From Leptolyngbya iicbica LK (lineage in GTDB: Bacteria > Cyanobacteriota > Cyanobacteriia > Phormidesmidales > Phormidesmidaceae): a stretch of 64,000 bases of DNA. Under the pieces are notes generated by a model. That model had not been told where the DNA came from, did not search any database, and saw only the letters and a program-made list of their open reading frames with translations. The stretch covers positions 248,001 to 312,000 of the forward strand of contig NZ_QVFV01000003.1 of NCBI RefSeq assembly GCF_004212215.1, given 5' to 3'. Position numbers and translations under genes: made by a program. Of the stretch, positions 43,301 through 51,549 are shown piece by piece (positions within the stretch are counted from its first letter, which is position 1; each line of letters begins with the position of its first letter).

Positions 43301-46160
43301 TACCCGAGAATCCCTCAACGTCGCTGACATTCTGGAAAGCATTGCCGCTCAGGTGAAAGAAATCCTCAACGGTGATCGGGTCATTATTTTCCGGCTATTT
43401 GACGATGGCCGCACCCGCATTATTGAAGAGGCCGTCGGGCCGGACTTGCCCCAGCTTAAAGATCAGCAATGGAACGATGAAGTCTGGTCACAAGATATTT
43501 TAGAACGCTACTGGCGGGGCGAACCGCGTCAGGTACCCGATGTGATGGATGACATCTGGACTGAGTGCTTGCAAGCGTATGCTCAGTCAGGGCAAATTCG
43601 CTCGAAGCTGGTGGCCCCCATCTTGCAGCACGATGCCGCAGTGGAAATGAACCGTTGGACTTGCCCAGAGACGCATACCAAAATTTGGGGGCTGTTGGTC
43701 GTTCATGCTTGTGTGGCCCCACGGCAGTGGAAAGACTCAGAGGCGCGGCTGTTACAGCAAATTGCCGACCAGTTAGCGATCGCGATGCGCCAAGCTGGGT
43801 TGTTCGAACGGTTGCAGACCGAACTGCAAGAGCGCCAACATGCCCAAAACTTGCTCACCGAACGCAACCAACAGCTCGCCACCTCGAATGAGCAGTTGGC
43901 CCATGCCACTCGGATGAAAGACGAGTTTTTGGCGAATGTCAGTCACGAAATTCGCACCCCCATGAATGCCATTATCGGCATGACTCAACTCACTTTAGAA
44001 ACGTCACTCACAGCCCGGCAGCGCAACTATCTCACCAAAATTGACAAATCAGCGACGACTTTGCTGCATATCATCAACGACATTCTCGACTTTTCTAAGA
44101 TTGAAGCCGACAAGCTCGAACTAGAGGTCGTGCCGTTTGCCTTGGATGAAGTGCTCAGCAACCTGGCTGATGTCATTGGGGTGCAAGCGAGTCATCAAGG
44201 GCTCGAACTGCTCTTCCACGTGGCTCTGGATACGCCGTTACAGTTGGTGGGGGATCCGTTCCGACTTGGTCAAATTTTGTTGAACTTGGTGTCAAATGCG
44301 ATCAAGTTTACGGCGCAGGGCCATGTCTTGGTGGCAGTGAGGGTTGAGCAGGCCAATGAGACGTCGTGCCGACTGCGGTTTGCCGTGACCGATACCGGCA
44401 TTGGCCTGAGTGCCGCACAACAGGCCAAATTGTTCCAAGCGTTTGCCCAGGGCGATGCCTCCACGACGCGCAAGTTTGGCGGCACCGGGCTAGGGCTCGT
44501 GATTTCTCAACGCTTGGCTCACCTCATGCAGGGAGAAATTGGCTTGGAAAGCACCCTCGGCCAGGGCAGTACCTTTTGGCTGACGGCGACGTTCCAACTG
44601 GCGACGGCATGCCCGAATGCTCTCTTGACCCAGTGTGAACTCCCCACCGCACTGCAGGGAATCCGGGTGTTGGCGGTGGATGATAACGCTGCTGCACGCA
44701 CAATCTTTCACGAAGTGCTGTCAAGCTTCCAGTTTGAGCCGACCGTGGTGGCGACGGCGGCTGAAGCGATCGCCGCGATCGCCGCGGCTGAAACTGCACA
44801 GCAGCCCTTTGAGGTGGTGATTGTGGACTATGTCATGCCCGATATTGACGGCATTGCCCTGATTCAGCAAATCCATCGGACGTATCCAACTGCTATTGGT
44901 CCGGCCATTTTGCTCGTGACCGCTCATCGGCAGCGGGTGGTGCAAGAGTCTGCCCAGGCCGCCGGCATTAACCACCTGCTCTATAAACCTTTGCAACCGT
45001 CTCAACTGTTGGAGGCCATTGTCGAAGCAGTGCTCCCAGGTCAGGCCACCGTTACGGTGCCAGCGGTGCCGTCGCTGGCGCTGCCGTCTCCGGGGGCGTT
45101 AGCCCAGGTGCGGGTGCTCTTGGTCGAAGATCACGAAATCAACCAAGAACTGGCCCTGGAATTTTTGACCCAGGCGGGGGCGATCGCGACCGTGGTGGAT
45201 CATGGCCGGGCTGCTATTGAGGCCCTGCAACAAGCCCCCTTTGATGTGGTGCTGATGGATTGCCAAATGCCCGTGATGGATGGCTATGAAGCCACGCGCC
45301 ATATTCGTGCCCTGCCGGGGGCCGTCAGCCAGGTGCCGATCATCGCCATGACGGCCAACGCCATGCAGGGCGATCGCCAAAAATGTCTCGCGATCGGCAT
45401 GAATGATTACCTGGCCAAACCGATCGTGAAAGCGGAAATGTATGCCGCAATTCAGCGGTGGGTACCCTCAGAACAGGTTCCCTCATCACGGTCAACCCGT
45501 TCTATGCATGCCCTTCCCATCTCCCCAGTTCCTGCTGCTTTTACCCACCTCAACTCTTTTAATATCGAGCAGGGCTTGCAATACGTTGGCGAAAATCTAG
45601 ACCTTTATATCAAACTGCTCCAGCAATTTCTGAGCAAAAATCAAACTTTTGTCGAGCAGTTTCAACAGCATATTGACCAAGAAGATTATGTGACAGCGAC
45701 CCGGTTAGTCCATAACCTCAAAAGTACGGCGGCTACTTTAGGGTGTGCGGCCCTCAAAAATCCCGCCCAAACGCTTGAACAGTCCCTGCTCCAACATCCG
45801 CAAAACTATGATGCCGATAGCTTCACTGCAGTAGTCGATATTCTAGCCACGGTGCTGAATGAACTCACCACCTGGCAAGCCTCTTACCATCAGCCCCAGC
45901 TCCCTGAGGAGACGCTCGATGACCTTGATTGGTCAGTGGTCTTGCAGCAAGTGCAGCAGATGCAAACAGCTTTAGACAGCGATCTCGTCGCCGCCCTTGA
46001 GCATCTCAAATATCTTCAAGAAGTCTTACAAAATCATCATTCCACCCGCCAGATTGTGAATACTCTTGCCAGGTCGCTCGACGACTTTGAGATTGACCGG
46101 GCCCAGACCACATTACAGACGCTCGCCCAATTTGCGAACTCGCGGATACCGCATGGCTAA
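37332..46160 (+). CDS. Giant hybrid histidine kinase with multiple PAS and phytochrome-like GAF domains
   Basis: A 2942-residue soluble sensor. Domains in order: a degenerate receiver (1-115), GAF (~140-280), eight PAS/PAC units (from ~297, 414, 546, 672, 802, 928, 1049, 1209), GAF (~1355-1515), two PAS units (~1529, 1652), two GAF domains (~1790-1960, ~1980-2170), HisKA with His2205 (ANVSHEIRTPMN), HATPase, two receivers (~2443 and 2592) and an HPt domain with His2794 (VHNLKSTAATLG). Three GAFs resemble cyanobacteriochromes; one keeps the Cys-His pair (Cys1893-His1894), the others Cys1443 and Cys2079 without His. A full phosphorelay is encoded in one chain. Its stop overlaps the GGDEF-EAL gene start by 8 nt, so c-di-GMP turnover is its likely output. 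Confidence 0.93.
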   Translation: MNTLWVVASSETVSNTYRRWMLEEPLGKTTVEVVHTIAADTTSPLWDLIILDAGVGADSTQPVRQSLLQADVPVLVVAAPHEEAIALELLRQGAQDYIIDLSEQSYDGLVYKAQQLTAAQAPPTRAERSPSMPLAEHVRDQPVSAVVADIAAVAATSLQLLQIGLEADQIRLVRGGLGAPGEVIAAAQPTTSGVSLGQLASYFDGQLHETDAPSKSTDASDAALLVVPIYQSGVFWGAWVVEQWSRSRSWQSQDLALLQLAAQQIAQWLQSQELAQQAHRERARHNDAIAALADTTEMYASILRNISDAVFITDHAGKFTFICPNVATIFGYNQADVVAMGSIDQLLGDDLCEPSELQARQELTNLECRINDQSGRTHDLLINVKRVDIGQGSRLYTCRDVSDRKQAETQLHQSETDYRRLVDNIPAGVVVHDGNTEILTCNHRASELLELSLAQMQGKTSLDPAWSFLQEDGTPLSPADFPVNRVVATGQPLENWVIGVNRPVSQTQIWALVNAYPTFKRDRTLDQIIVVFVEITAQKQAQIALAASERRYASLAQAAPVGIFRTDSEGHCVYVNDRWSDIAGMTLAQAQGFGWVEGLHPEDRDAITAEWYDAAQNNRPFSLEYRFLSPAQETTWVYGQAVAETDIEGQITGYIGTVTDITERHQAEAQLKASEERYRLLFNIANDLILMHPLGTPEQPGQRFIHVNAMACERLGYTQAELQQLTPLDLIPPGEMDEVPAELDILTTNGQLLFEKTLIAKDGRHIPVELHAHVFEWDGQPMVLSIARDISERKVVQDQLKARERLFRATFDQSAVAMAMEFIDGHFVRVNQKMCDLLGYTEAELLELHAAHLRHPDYRAAALNITEQLLAGEVSLWQGDEQFLNKAGQPVWINTCISLIRDTDGRPDYFLSVMQDVGDRIQAHAALQASEVLFRNTFEQAAVGVAHVSPTGNFVRLNQRFCDILGYPHDELIGLTFQDITHPDDLTVDLKQVQNLLSGAANTYSLEKRYIHQTGSIVWVNLTVALVRNAEAAPDYFIAVVQDISALKATEERLSLALSSANQGIYDLNLKTDEAIVGREYALMLGYDPDHFAETVTSWRQRVHPEDQAAVKAAYQAYAEGQTPNYRVEFRMLTCQHTWKWVLSVGKFVDWDVDGNPTRLLGTHTDIDDRKQAELELQALNQTLEHRVLRRTQDLTAVNRQLKTQAAALHQANQLLQTVMDSIPQRIFWTDRNSILLGCNRQFAADRGLTVEAAIGRNNHEVSATPEEADLFDVGDRQVMESGEPNLHVQETWRRADGVLLHLDTSKVPLRNEAGEVIGLLGCYEDITQRKVMENRIQQQLQKERLLSSLQQQMRETLDLQEILDLTVQQVQQLLKIHRVLIYQIDEHRQGQVMAEATGCECFPVSLQGATNHLTISEACYRQYLPGKAQAIADMRQEDVSECMQLLTQQTPGVVGEIMVPIVEHGGHRVWGLLIGHQCERPRQWQRWERQFLEQLSSHLAIAIHQICLYEQLQAELQQRQQIEKSLRASEARLQLVTDSVNGCIAYVDAEQRYQFINHTFEAWFGWEKANIIGRTVKSIIGAAAYDATRNYITRALAGEPVTYEAALPYQRGGVRHVIASLVPEIDEQRQVHGYYVLITDISDRKAAELALQESRHFIEQIANASPNAIYLYDLIEQRNLYVNREIGAMLGYSPDEIQAMGAQLLSRLMHPDDWRRYQAYCQQLMGAQDGEVLEFEYRMRHQEGNWHWLNSRDSIFARNEQGQATQIIGSAQDITDRKQAEALIQAQAKREKLLREITQRIRSTLELATIFTTACDEIRQALQCDRVGVFQFDPAAGYTVGEFVAESTGADMASTLHVTIEEPCFAEAYAEQYRRGRYFIANNIYEADISNCHAGILELFQIHACMVMPLLEGEALWGLLCIHECQAPRDWQTAEIDLVHQLAAQIAIALRQAKFYTQTQAELSVRKQAERQIARQLREQQTLAAITQITRESLNVADILESIAAQVKEILNGDRVIIFRLFDDGRTRIIEEAVGPDLPQLKDQQWNDEVWSQDILERYWRGEPRQVPDVMDDIWTECLQAYAQSGQIRSKLVAPILQHDAAVEMNRWTCPETHTKIWGLLVVHACVAPRQWKDSEARLLQQIADQLAIAMRQAGLFERLQTELQERQHAQNLLTERNQQLATSNEQLAHATRMKDEFLANVSHEIRTPMNAIIGMTQLTLETSLTARQRNYLTKIDKSATTLLHIINDILDFSKIEADKLELEVVPFALDEVLSNLADVIGVQASHQGLELLFHVALDTPLQLVGDPFRLGQILLNLVSNAIKFTAQGHVLVAVRVEQANETSCRLRFAVTDTGIGLSAAQQAKLFQAFAQGDASTTRKFGGTGLGLVISQRLAHLMQGEIGLESTLGQGSTFWLTATFQLATACPNALLTQCELPTALQGIRVLAVDDNAAARTIFHEVLSSFQFEPTVVATAAEAIAAIAAAETAQQPFEVVIVDYVMPDIDGIALIQQIHRTYPTAIGPAILLVTAHRQRVVQESAQAAGINHLLYKPLQPSQLLEAIVEAVLPGQATVTVPAVPSLALPSPGALAQVRVLLVEDHEINQELALEFLTQAGAIATVVDHGRAAIEALQQAPFDVVLMDCQMPVMDGYEATRHIRALPGAVSQVPIIAMTANAMQGDRQKCLAIGMNDYLAKPIVKAEMYAAIQRWVPSEQVPSSRSTRSMHALPISPVPAAFTHLNSFNIEQGLQYVGENLDLYIKLLQQFLSKNQTFVEQFQQHIDQEDYVTATRLVHNLKSTAATLGCAALKNPAQTLEQSLLQHPQNYDADSFTAVVDILATVLNELTTWQASYHQPQLPEETLDDLDWSVVLQQVQQMQTALDSDLVAALEHLKYLQEVLQNHHSTRQIVNTLARSLDDFEIDRAQTTLQTLAQFANSRIPHG

Positions 46161-47958
46161 ATCACCAACTGCCAAAATTCTGATTGTTGATGATCAACCC
46201 GAAAACATTCGGGTCCTGATGTCAGCCCTGCAAGATGATTACGCCGTGATCGCTGCCACGAATGGCACTAAGGCCGCTGAGCTCGCCATGAAATCGCCTC
46301 AGCCGGACCTGATTTTGCTCGATGTCATGATGCCAGACGTCAGTGGCTATCAACTCTGTGAGCAGCTCAAAAGCGCTGCGGCAACTCACCACATTCCCAT
46401 CATTTTTGTGACCGCCCTCAGCGAAGCCCATGACGAAGCCAAGGGTTTTGAATATGGGGGGGCTGACTTTATTGTGAAACCGGCTAATCCTGCTGTCGTG
46501 CGGGCTCGGGTCAAGAGTCATCTCACCATTCGCCAACTCACTCAGCAACTCCAGGCGATCAATGACTTGCTAGAGCAAAAAGTTGCACAGCGCACCATTG
46601 AGCTGAACCAAGCGTTGAATGAAGTCAAGTCGCGCACCCAAGCGCTGCATCGCGCCCTGTATACCCACGCCCTGACCGGCTTACCCAGTCGGGCGTCGTT
46701 AATTGCCACCCTGCAGGCACTGTGCGATAAGCCTGCCGCTGAGAAGCGGCCCTTCGTGCTGATGTTGATGAACCTGGTGCGATTTAGTTTGATCAACAAT
46801 TCCTTAGGCCATGAGATCGGTGATCAGGTCTTAAAGGAAATTGGTCAGCGCTTGAACCAGCTCGTTGCTACCCAAGATGTTTTGTATCAAGTGGGGGGAG
46901 ATGAATTTTGTATTTTGAGTTTCGCTCCTCAAACTGAAGACGAAATTCTGAAATACGCGAATACCATTAGTGAAACCCTGGGCCAAGTGGTGCATGTAGA
47001 CGGCTATGAAATTGTTGTTCACGCTTGCGTTGGCATCGTGCAAGGCGACGACCATTACGCAACTTCGACCGAAATTCTCAGAGATGCGGATACTGCCTTA
47101 CAAAAGGCGAAAGCCGAAGTCATTGACGGACATTACATCTTCCGGGCAGATTTTCACGAGGCGGCGATGCGCCGCTTGGATTTGGAAAGCGCGCTGAATC
47201 AGGCCCTGGAGAAAGAAGAATTTGTCCTCTTTTACCAACCGATCATTAATTTAGAGACTCGTCAGGTGGATGGGTTTGAAGCGCTCATTCGTTGGCAGCG
47301 CGCAGGGCACGGGCTAGTGCCTCCCAATGTGTTCATTCCTTGTTTAGAAGAAACGGGGTTGATTATTCCGGTGGGGCGCTGGGTGATGCAGACCGCGATT
47401 CAGCAATTGGCTCTTTGGCAGCAACAATTTGGTCGATTGACCATGAGTGTGAACTTAGCGGCTCCTCAATTTAGTCACCCCAATTTGCTGCAAGACATTG
47501 ATGCTGCGGTGGCTTCAGTCTCTTTGCTAGAGGGCACCTTGAAGTTGGAGGTCACCGAAAGCGGGCTGTTAGAAACCCAAGAACGCATTCTGGCCAAATT
47601 TAACCAAATTCGCGATCGCGGCATCAGCATTAGCATTGACGACTTTGGCACCGGATATTCTTCCCTCAGCTACTTACAACAATTGCCGGTGGATATTCTC
47701 AAAATCGATCGCTGCTTTGTGAAAGATATTACTGAGACTGGCGACAACTCGGAAATTGCGCGGGCGGTCATCTCGATGGGGGCAGCCCTCAACATGAGCA
47801 TCATTGCTGAAGGCTGTGAAACTGAAACCCAGGTCAACTTTTTGCATCAACTGGGTTGTCAATTTTGTCAGGGTTATTTCTTTAGCAAACCGATGTCGGC
47901 CCCCGATGCGACTCAGTGGCTACAGGACACCTATCCAGAATTGGCCTTGAAACGGTAG
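46153..47958 (+). CDS. Response regulator with degenerate GGDEF and intact EAL domains
   Basis: A 601-residue cyclic-di-GMP protein. The receiver (1-130) has DDQ and phosphoacceptor in LILLDVMMPD. The GGDEF domain keeps VGGDEF (around residue 250), but the metal-binding Asp region reads LMNLVRF instead of DLDRF, and no RxxD inhibitory site is present, so diguanylate cyclase activity is doubtful. The EAL domain (from ~330) looks complete: FEALIRW, MSVNLA, LEVTESG, SIDDFGTGYSSL, KIDRCFVKD, AEGCET and QGYFFSKPM. It would hydrolyse c-di-GMP, with GGDEF perhaps binding GTP as an activator. The start at 46153 (MAKSPTAK) overlaps the kinase stop, pointing to translational coupling and direct phosphotransfer. 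Confidence 0.93.
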   Translation: MAKSPTAKILIVDDQPENIRVLMSALQDDYAVIAATNGTKAAELAMKSPQPDLILLDVMMPDVSGYQLCEQLKSAAATHHIPIIFVTALSEAHDEAKGFEYGGADFIVKPANPAVVRARVKSHLTIRQLTQQLQAINDLLEQKVAQRTIELNQALNEVKSRTQALHRALYTHALTGLPSRASLIATLQALCDKPAAEKRPFVLMLMNLVRFSLINNSLGHEIGDQVLKEIGQRLNQLVATQDVLYQVGGDEFCILSFAPQTEDEILKYANTISETLGQVVHVDGYEIVVHACVGIVQGDDHYATSTEILRDADTALQKAKAEVIDGHYIFRADFHEAAMRRLDLESALNQALEKEEFVLFYQPIINLETRQVDGFEALIRWQRAGHGLVPPNVFIPCLEETGLIIPVGRWVMQTAIQQLALWQQQFGRLTMSVNLAAPQFSHPNLLQDIDAAVASVSLLEGTLKLEVTESGLLETQERILAKFNQIRDRGISISIDDFGTGYSSLSYLQQLPVDILKIDRCFVKDITETGDNSEIARAVISMGAALNMSIIAEGCETETQVNFLHQLGCQFCQGYFFSKPMSAPDATQWLQDTYPELALKR

Positions 47959-48141
47959 CTCGGATCAGTTTGTTTGCTCGGCTTTGCACAAACTGACGCC
48001 CTCGGGGGATGGCACTAGCGTGCTGCTCGGGATGGATATACCGGAGGACCGGGTGGGCTCGAACGTGCCGTGCGGATCTGCAGCAATTCCTGACGATCCG
48101 CGCGACACAGTTACCGACCAGTTTGTTTCCGGTTTCTCTGG

Positions 48142-49383
48142 CTACTGGGCTGGCAGCGTCAGAGCCGTGTTCAAGACCAAGCTGAGATCCTCATTGGGAT
48201 TGACGGTGATGACCTCAATTTGGTTGCGCCCCAGAAGACGGGCAATGGTCGCTCCAGTCGCGGTGCCCGCCAAGACTTCGAGGGTCTCGACGCGCTGATC
48301 GCCCGTCAGGCCCGCGATCGCTGCCGCCGCCCCAGAACCGATGGCCGCACCCAGCAGGGTTTCACCCAGGCTGGCTCCGCGACTGATGGTTTCGGTCGTG
48401 GTGACGATTTGCGAGGTCGCGTTCAGAGGGAAGCGATCGTCCGTTGGCAGCACCAATTCTTGCGCGACAAACTGGGTGCCTGCACCGTTAGGCCGCAGCT
48501 CACCGACAATCTGGCTGCCGACAGGAATCAAAATTTCGCCGCTGGAGTTGGTCACGGCTTGGGCCACTTCGAGGGTTAAGTCGGTGGTTTCTTCGGGCAG
48601 TACCACGACGGTGTCGCTCTCGGCATAACTCACGCTGAGGACCGTGCCAGCCGGGACGGTGAAGTCATTTACCACGAGGGACTGACCCACGATGTAAGGC
48701 GAGTTGACAACCGCGACCTGATTTTGGCTGACCAGTGCCTGGTAGATGAAGGCCGCGACATCGGCCCGGGTCGCAGTTTGGTTGGGGCGCAGCGCTTGCA
48801 CATCGGGATAGTTGACGACCATGCGCTGCTCAGTGGCGGCGGCAATGCTTGCGACGGCATAGTCGGGAATTTGGGCCGCGTCGCGAAACACTTGCACGCT
48901 ATTGGTGTTGGTCGCGGTGTAGTTCAACCCATTGGCTAAGGAGACGAGGACTTGAGCCCGAGGAATATTTAGGTTAGGTCGAAACTCGTTGCCCGGATAG
49001 CCGGACAAAAAGCCCATCATGTTGGCTTCCCGGATGGCTTCCGTCGCCCAATAGCCAGCGGGCACATCCACAAAAGTCGTGGCCCCGCGTACCGAAGATT
49101 GGTTAAACGCCTGGCGCAGCATCGCCGCATATTGCGCCCGAGTGACGGGCTCTTCGGGCCGGAAGGTGCCATCGGGAAAACCGGCGATGATGTCTCTGGC
49201 GGCTAACGTGACGATGAATTCTCGCGCCCAATGCCCAGAGGGCACATCACTAAACTGCACTTGCGCTACTTGCGTCTGGGCGACTACGGGCGTTGCGGTC
49301 AGCATGGGAGCAACGGTTCCCATTCCCATTCCCAGAGCTAAGAATAAAGCGGTGCCAGATTTCCAACGAGAGACATTTGACAT
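48142..49383 (-). CDS. Secreted protein with three SLH domains
   Basis: A 413-residue exported protein. The signal peptide covers residues 1-36, ending AVVAQ-like (TPVVAQTQ). Three S-layer homology repeats follow between ~42 and 215: FSDVPSGHWAREFI, FVDVPAGYWATEAI and FRDAAQIPDYAVASI, each with a GFPDGTFRP-type tail. SLH units bind peptidoglycan-linked polymers. The C-terminal half is beta-rich, then includes a Gly/Ala-rich stretch (GASLGETLLGAAIGSGAAAAI), perhaps an inserting hairpin. Many cyanobacterial SLH proteins are outer-membrane porins, but this one lacks the porin barrel, so it is more likely an envelope anchor. The gene stands alone. Confidence 0.87.
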   Translation of the reverse strand: MSNVSRWKSGTALFLALGMGMGTVAPMLTATPVVAQTQVAQVQFSDVPSGHWAREFIVTLAARDIIAGFPDGTFRPEEPVTRAQYAAMLRQAFNQSSVRGATTFVDVPAGYWATEAIREANMMGFLSGYPGNEFRPNLNIPRAQVLVSLANGLNYTATNTNSVQVFRDAAQIPDYAVASIAAATEQRMVVNYPDVQALRPNQTATRADVAAFIYQALVSQNQVAVVNSPYIVGQSLVVNDFTVPAGTVLSVSYAESDTVVVLPEETTDLTLEVAQAVTNSSGEILIPVGSQIVGELRPNGAGTQFVAQELVLPTDDRFPLNATSQIVTTTETISRGASLGETLLGAAIGSGAAAAIAGLTGDQRVETLEVLAGTATGATIARLLGRNQIEVITVNPNEDLSLVLNTALTLPAQ

Positions 49384-49894
49384 AAAAAACTCCGAACAAG
49401 CTTAAAAGATGAGCACAATGATGGGAGATGCGAGCGCGATCGCCCAGATTCCGATGGTATGTCAGCGATGAAATCCCCTAGGACAAGGATGTTGAAGCCA
49501 GGGGCGGTTGCCGCGATCGCGGGAGCGTGCATTGAATCAACCTGGGCCGACTTCAGAGGGCATTAGCATGAGCTACCGAGTGATTGGGGGTTAGCGCCAT
49601 TCCCGAGATACAAGACTGGGACGCTGGACGAGAAGTTCCCCCAGCGAGGTGGCGAGGCGGACGTAAAGGGGGCTATTCAGTGATGAAAATGTTGAGCCTC
49701 AATATCAATGCATCGCCCAAGGGGGCGGCTCAGTCTCTGGCCTGCTTTGGGGCCGCCGAGACGATTATCCCCAAGCAGGCAAGCCTCATTGCTTAGCTGC
49801 GGTGGGCGATCTCCGTCGGACGATGCCCCAGCAGCGGGCGGAAAATTGATATATTAAGGAATGTAAATAAAGCGATAAGGTCCGCGAGCGCTTA
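49384..49894. other. Intergenic stretch before the acyltransferase gene
   Basis: About 510 bp. It holds a short plus-strand frame (49683-49796, MKMLSLNINASPKGAAQ) after an AAAGGGGG purine tract; its coding status is uncertain. An AT-rich tract with TGATATATTAAGG (49848-49860) could be the promoter of the acyltransferase gene. Confidence 0.35.
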
Positions 49895-50629
49895 ATGACA
49901 GCACTCTCCCTTCCTACCATGCCCTTCTTAGAGGCGCCTGAACCCCTGGATTTGTCCCGCGGTTTGATTCATCTGACGGGCGTTAAATTGACCGTGTCGG
50001 GGCAGCGCCACATTCCTCAAGGAGTGCCCACGCTGGTCATCAGCAATCACCGCAGTGGGATGGATGCGCCTGTGCTCATGGCTGGCCTCAATCGCCACAT
50101 TGGCTTTGTGTGTCATCAATACATGCAGCACGTGCCGATTTTGCGGGACATGGTGCACCAGTTTGGGGCTTTTCCCTTGGATACACCCCAGCGGTTTTTT
50201 CGGCAGGGATATCGCCGCCTGCGACAGCGCGAAATGATTGGCATTTTTCCTGAGGGGGCGCAGTCGATGGTGCAGCTGAATGAACCTCGGCAGTTGCAAC
50301 CGTTTCATCGCGGGTTTGCGCATTTGGCGTTGCGGGCACCGGTGGAACCGTTGGCGCTATTGCCTGTAGCCCTCGTGTCAGATGACATGGGTTTTGAGAC
50401 TCCTGTCCCCCTCCGGTTGTTGGGCTGGTTTGATCCCAGTGAGCCGATGTTTCAGCAAGAGGGTGGGCACCCGTTGGTGTTTTATCGTCGGGTCGAGGTC
50501 AGGGTGGGAGAGCCGATTTGGGTGACAGACCGCGATCGCGAGCAGTATCAAGGTCGGCAAGGCCCGCAACATGCCCAAGCGCTGACCGATCGCTGCTGGT
50601 CAGCGGTGCATGGGTTGTTGCAGTCATAG
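49895..50629 (+). CDS. Lysophosphatidic-acid-type acyltransferase (PlsC/LPLAT family)
   Basis: A 244-residue acyltransferase. The catalytic motif NHRSGMD (NHx4D) lies near residue 50. The substrate-binding block is GIFPEGAQS (near 122), and the third block PVALVSDD follows. No strong transmembrane span is seen, so it may attach peripherally. The family makes phosphatidic acid from lysophosphatidate, but this group also includes cyanobacterial Slr2103-like enzymes that make acyl plastoquinol and phytyl esters. The adjacent alpha/beta hydrolase gene (29 bp downstream) recalls the two halves of plant phytyl ester synthases. Substrate remains open. Confidence 0.85.
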   Translation: MTALSLPTMPFLEAPEPLDLSRGLIHLTGVKLTVSGQRHIPQGVPTLVISNHRSGMDAPVLMAGLNRHIGFVCHQYMQHVPILRDMVHQFGAFPLDTPQRFFRQGYRRLRQREMIGIFPEGAQSMVQLNEPRQLQPFHRGFAHLALRAPVEPLALLPVALVSDDMGFETPVPLRLLGWFDPSEPMFQQEGGHPLVFYRRVEVRVGEPIWVTDRDREQYQGRQGPQHAQALTDRCWSAVHGLLQS

Positions 50630-50657
50630 TTTGCGTTAGCGACGTTCTCTGAGGTTA

Positions 50658-51470
50658 ATGAAATCATCCGTTGCGCCTAGCTTATTTGCTCCTGTGTTGC
50701 CTCAACTCGACAAGCCGCTTTTGTTGCTGCTGCCGGGGTTAGATGGCACGGGCCAGTTGTTTGTGTCCCAAGTGCCGACGTTGGCGCGAGATTTTGACGT
50801 GCGATGTTTGACGATTCCTCCCGATAATCGCCAAGATTGGCCCGCTCTGGCGCAGGCGGTCATCCGGCTGATGCAAGAGGCCGGGGGCGATCGCCCGATT
50901 TATGTTTGTGGGGAGTCATTTGGCGGTTGCTTGGCGTTGCAAGTGGCGCTGCTGGCGCCAGCGCGGTTGACTCATTTAGTGCTGGTTAATCCGGCGTCGG
51001 CGTTGCGTCGCTCGGTGTGGGTGCGGTGGCTGTCGCAGTATACCAGCACCATTCCAGAGTGGTTATTTCAAACGTCGGGGGCGATCGCGCTGCCCTTGTT
51101 GGCCAATTTAGAGCGCATTAGTCAAGACAAGCGCGATTTGTTTACGCGCACGGTGCGGCCCATTTCCCAGGCCTGTGTGGCTTGGCGCATTGCCATGCTG
51201 AACCGCTTTGACGTGAGTCAGGAGCAATTATCCCGATTACGGGTGCCCACCAGCTTATTGGCCAGTGGCCGCGATCGCCTACTGCCGTCCTATTCAGAAG
51301 CGCAGCTGCTACAAAAGTCGCTGCCCCAAGCCCAGATCTACGCCCTGCCCGAGAGCGGTCACGTCTGTTTATTAGAAGATACGGTGAATTTGAGTCGATG
51401 CCTGGAGGCATTGAACGTGTTGCCGGTGTCGCAGGATGTGGCTCCCGTGGTGAACTTGCAACCGCGTTAG
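50658..51470 (+). CDS. Alpha/beta hydrolase
   Basis: A 270-residue serine hydrolase. It begins with the HG-like oxyanion loop in LLLLPGLDGTGQLFVSQVP, the nucleophile elbow GESFGG (near residue 95), a lid region (110-190), the Asp loop LASGRDRLLPS and the catalytic His in ESGHVCLL. No signal peptide is visible. The LPLAT gene lies directly upstream in the same direction, 29 bp away, a probable operon. In plants, proteins with an N-terminal hydrolase of this kind and a C-terminal LPLAT make phytyl and triacyl esters, so the pair may jointly turn over acyl esters. The link is inferred. Confidence 0.85.
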   Translation: MKSSVAPSLFAPVLPQLDKPLLLLLPGLDGTGQLFVSQVPTLARDFDVRCLTIPPDNRQDWPALAQAVIRLMQEAGGDRPIYVCGESFGGCLALQVALLAPARLTHLVLVNPASALRRSVWVRWLSQYTSTIPEWLFQTSGAIALPLLANLERISQDKRDLFTRTVRPISQACVAWRIAMLNRFDVSQEQLSRLRVPTSLLASGRDRLLPSYSEAQLLQKSLPQAQIYALPESGHVCLLEDTVNLSRCLEALNVLPVSQDVAPVVNLQPR

Positions 51471-51549
51471 TTGGCAGGAACTCAGGAGGGGCGGCGCGAT
51501 CGCGCCCGATGTCGCTATGATGATGGGCGGCATTTACCTGTAGCAGAGC

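Noticed and set aside
49584-49796. 70-codon plus-strand frame before the acyltransferase gene
   Set aside because: Low-complexity reading and no family; coding status cannot be supported.
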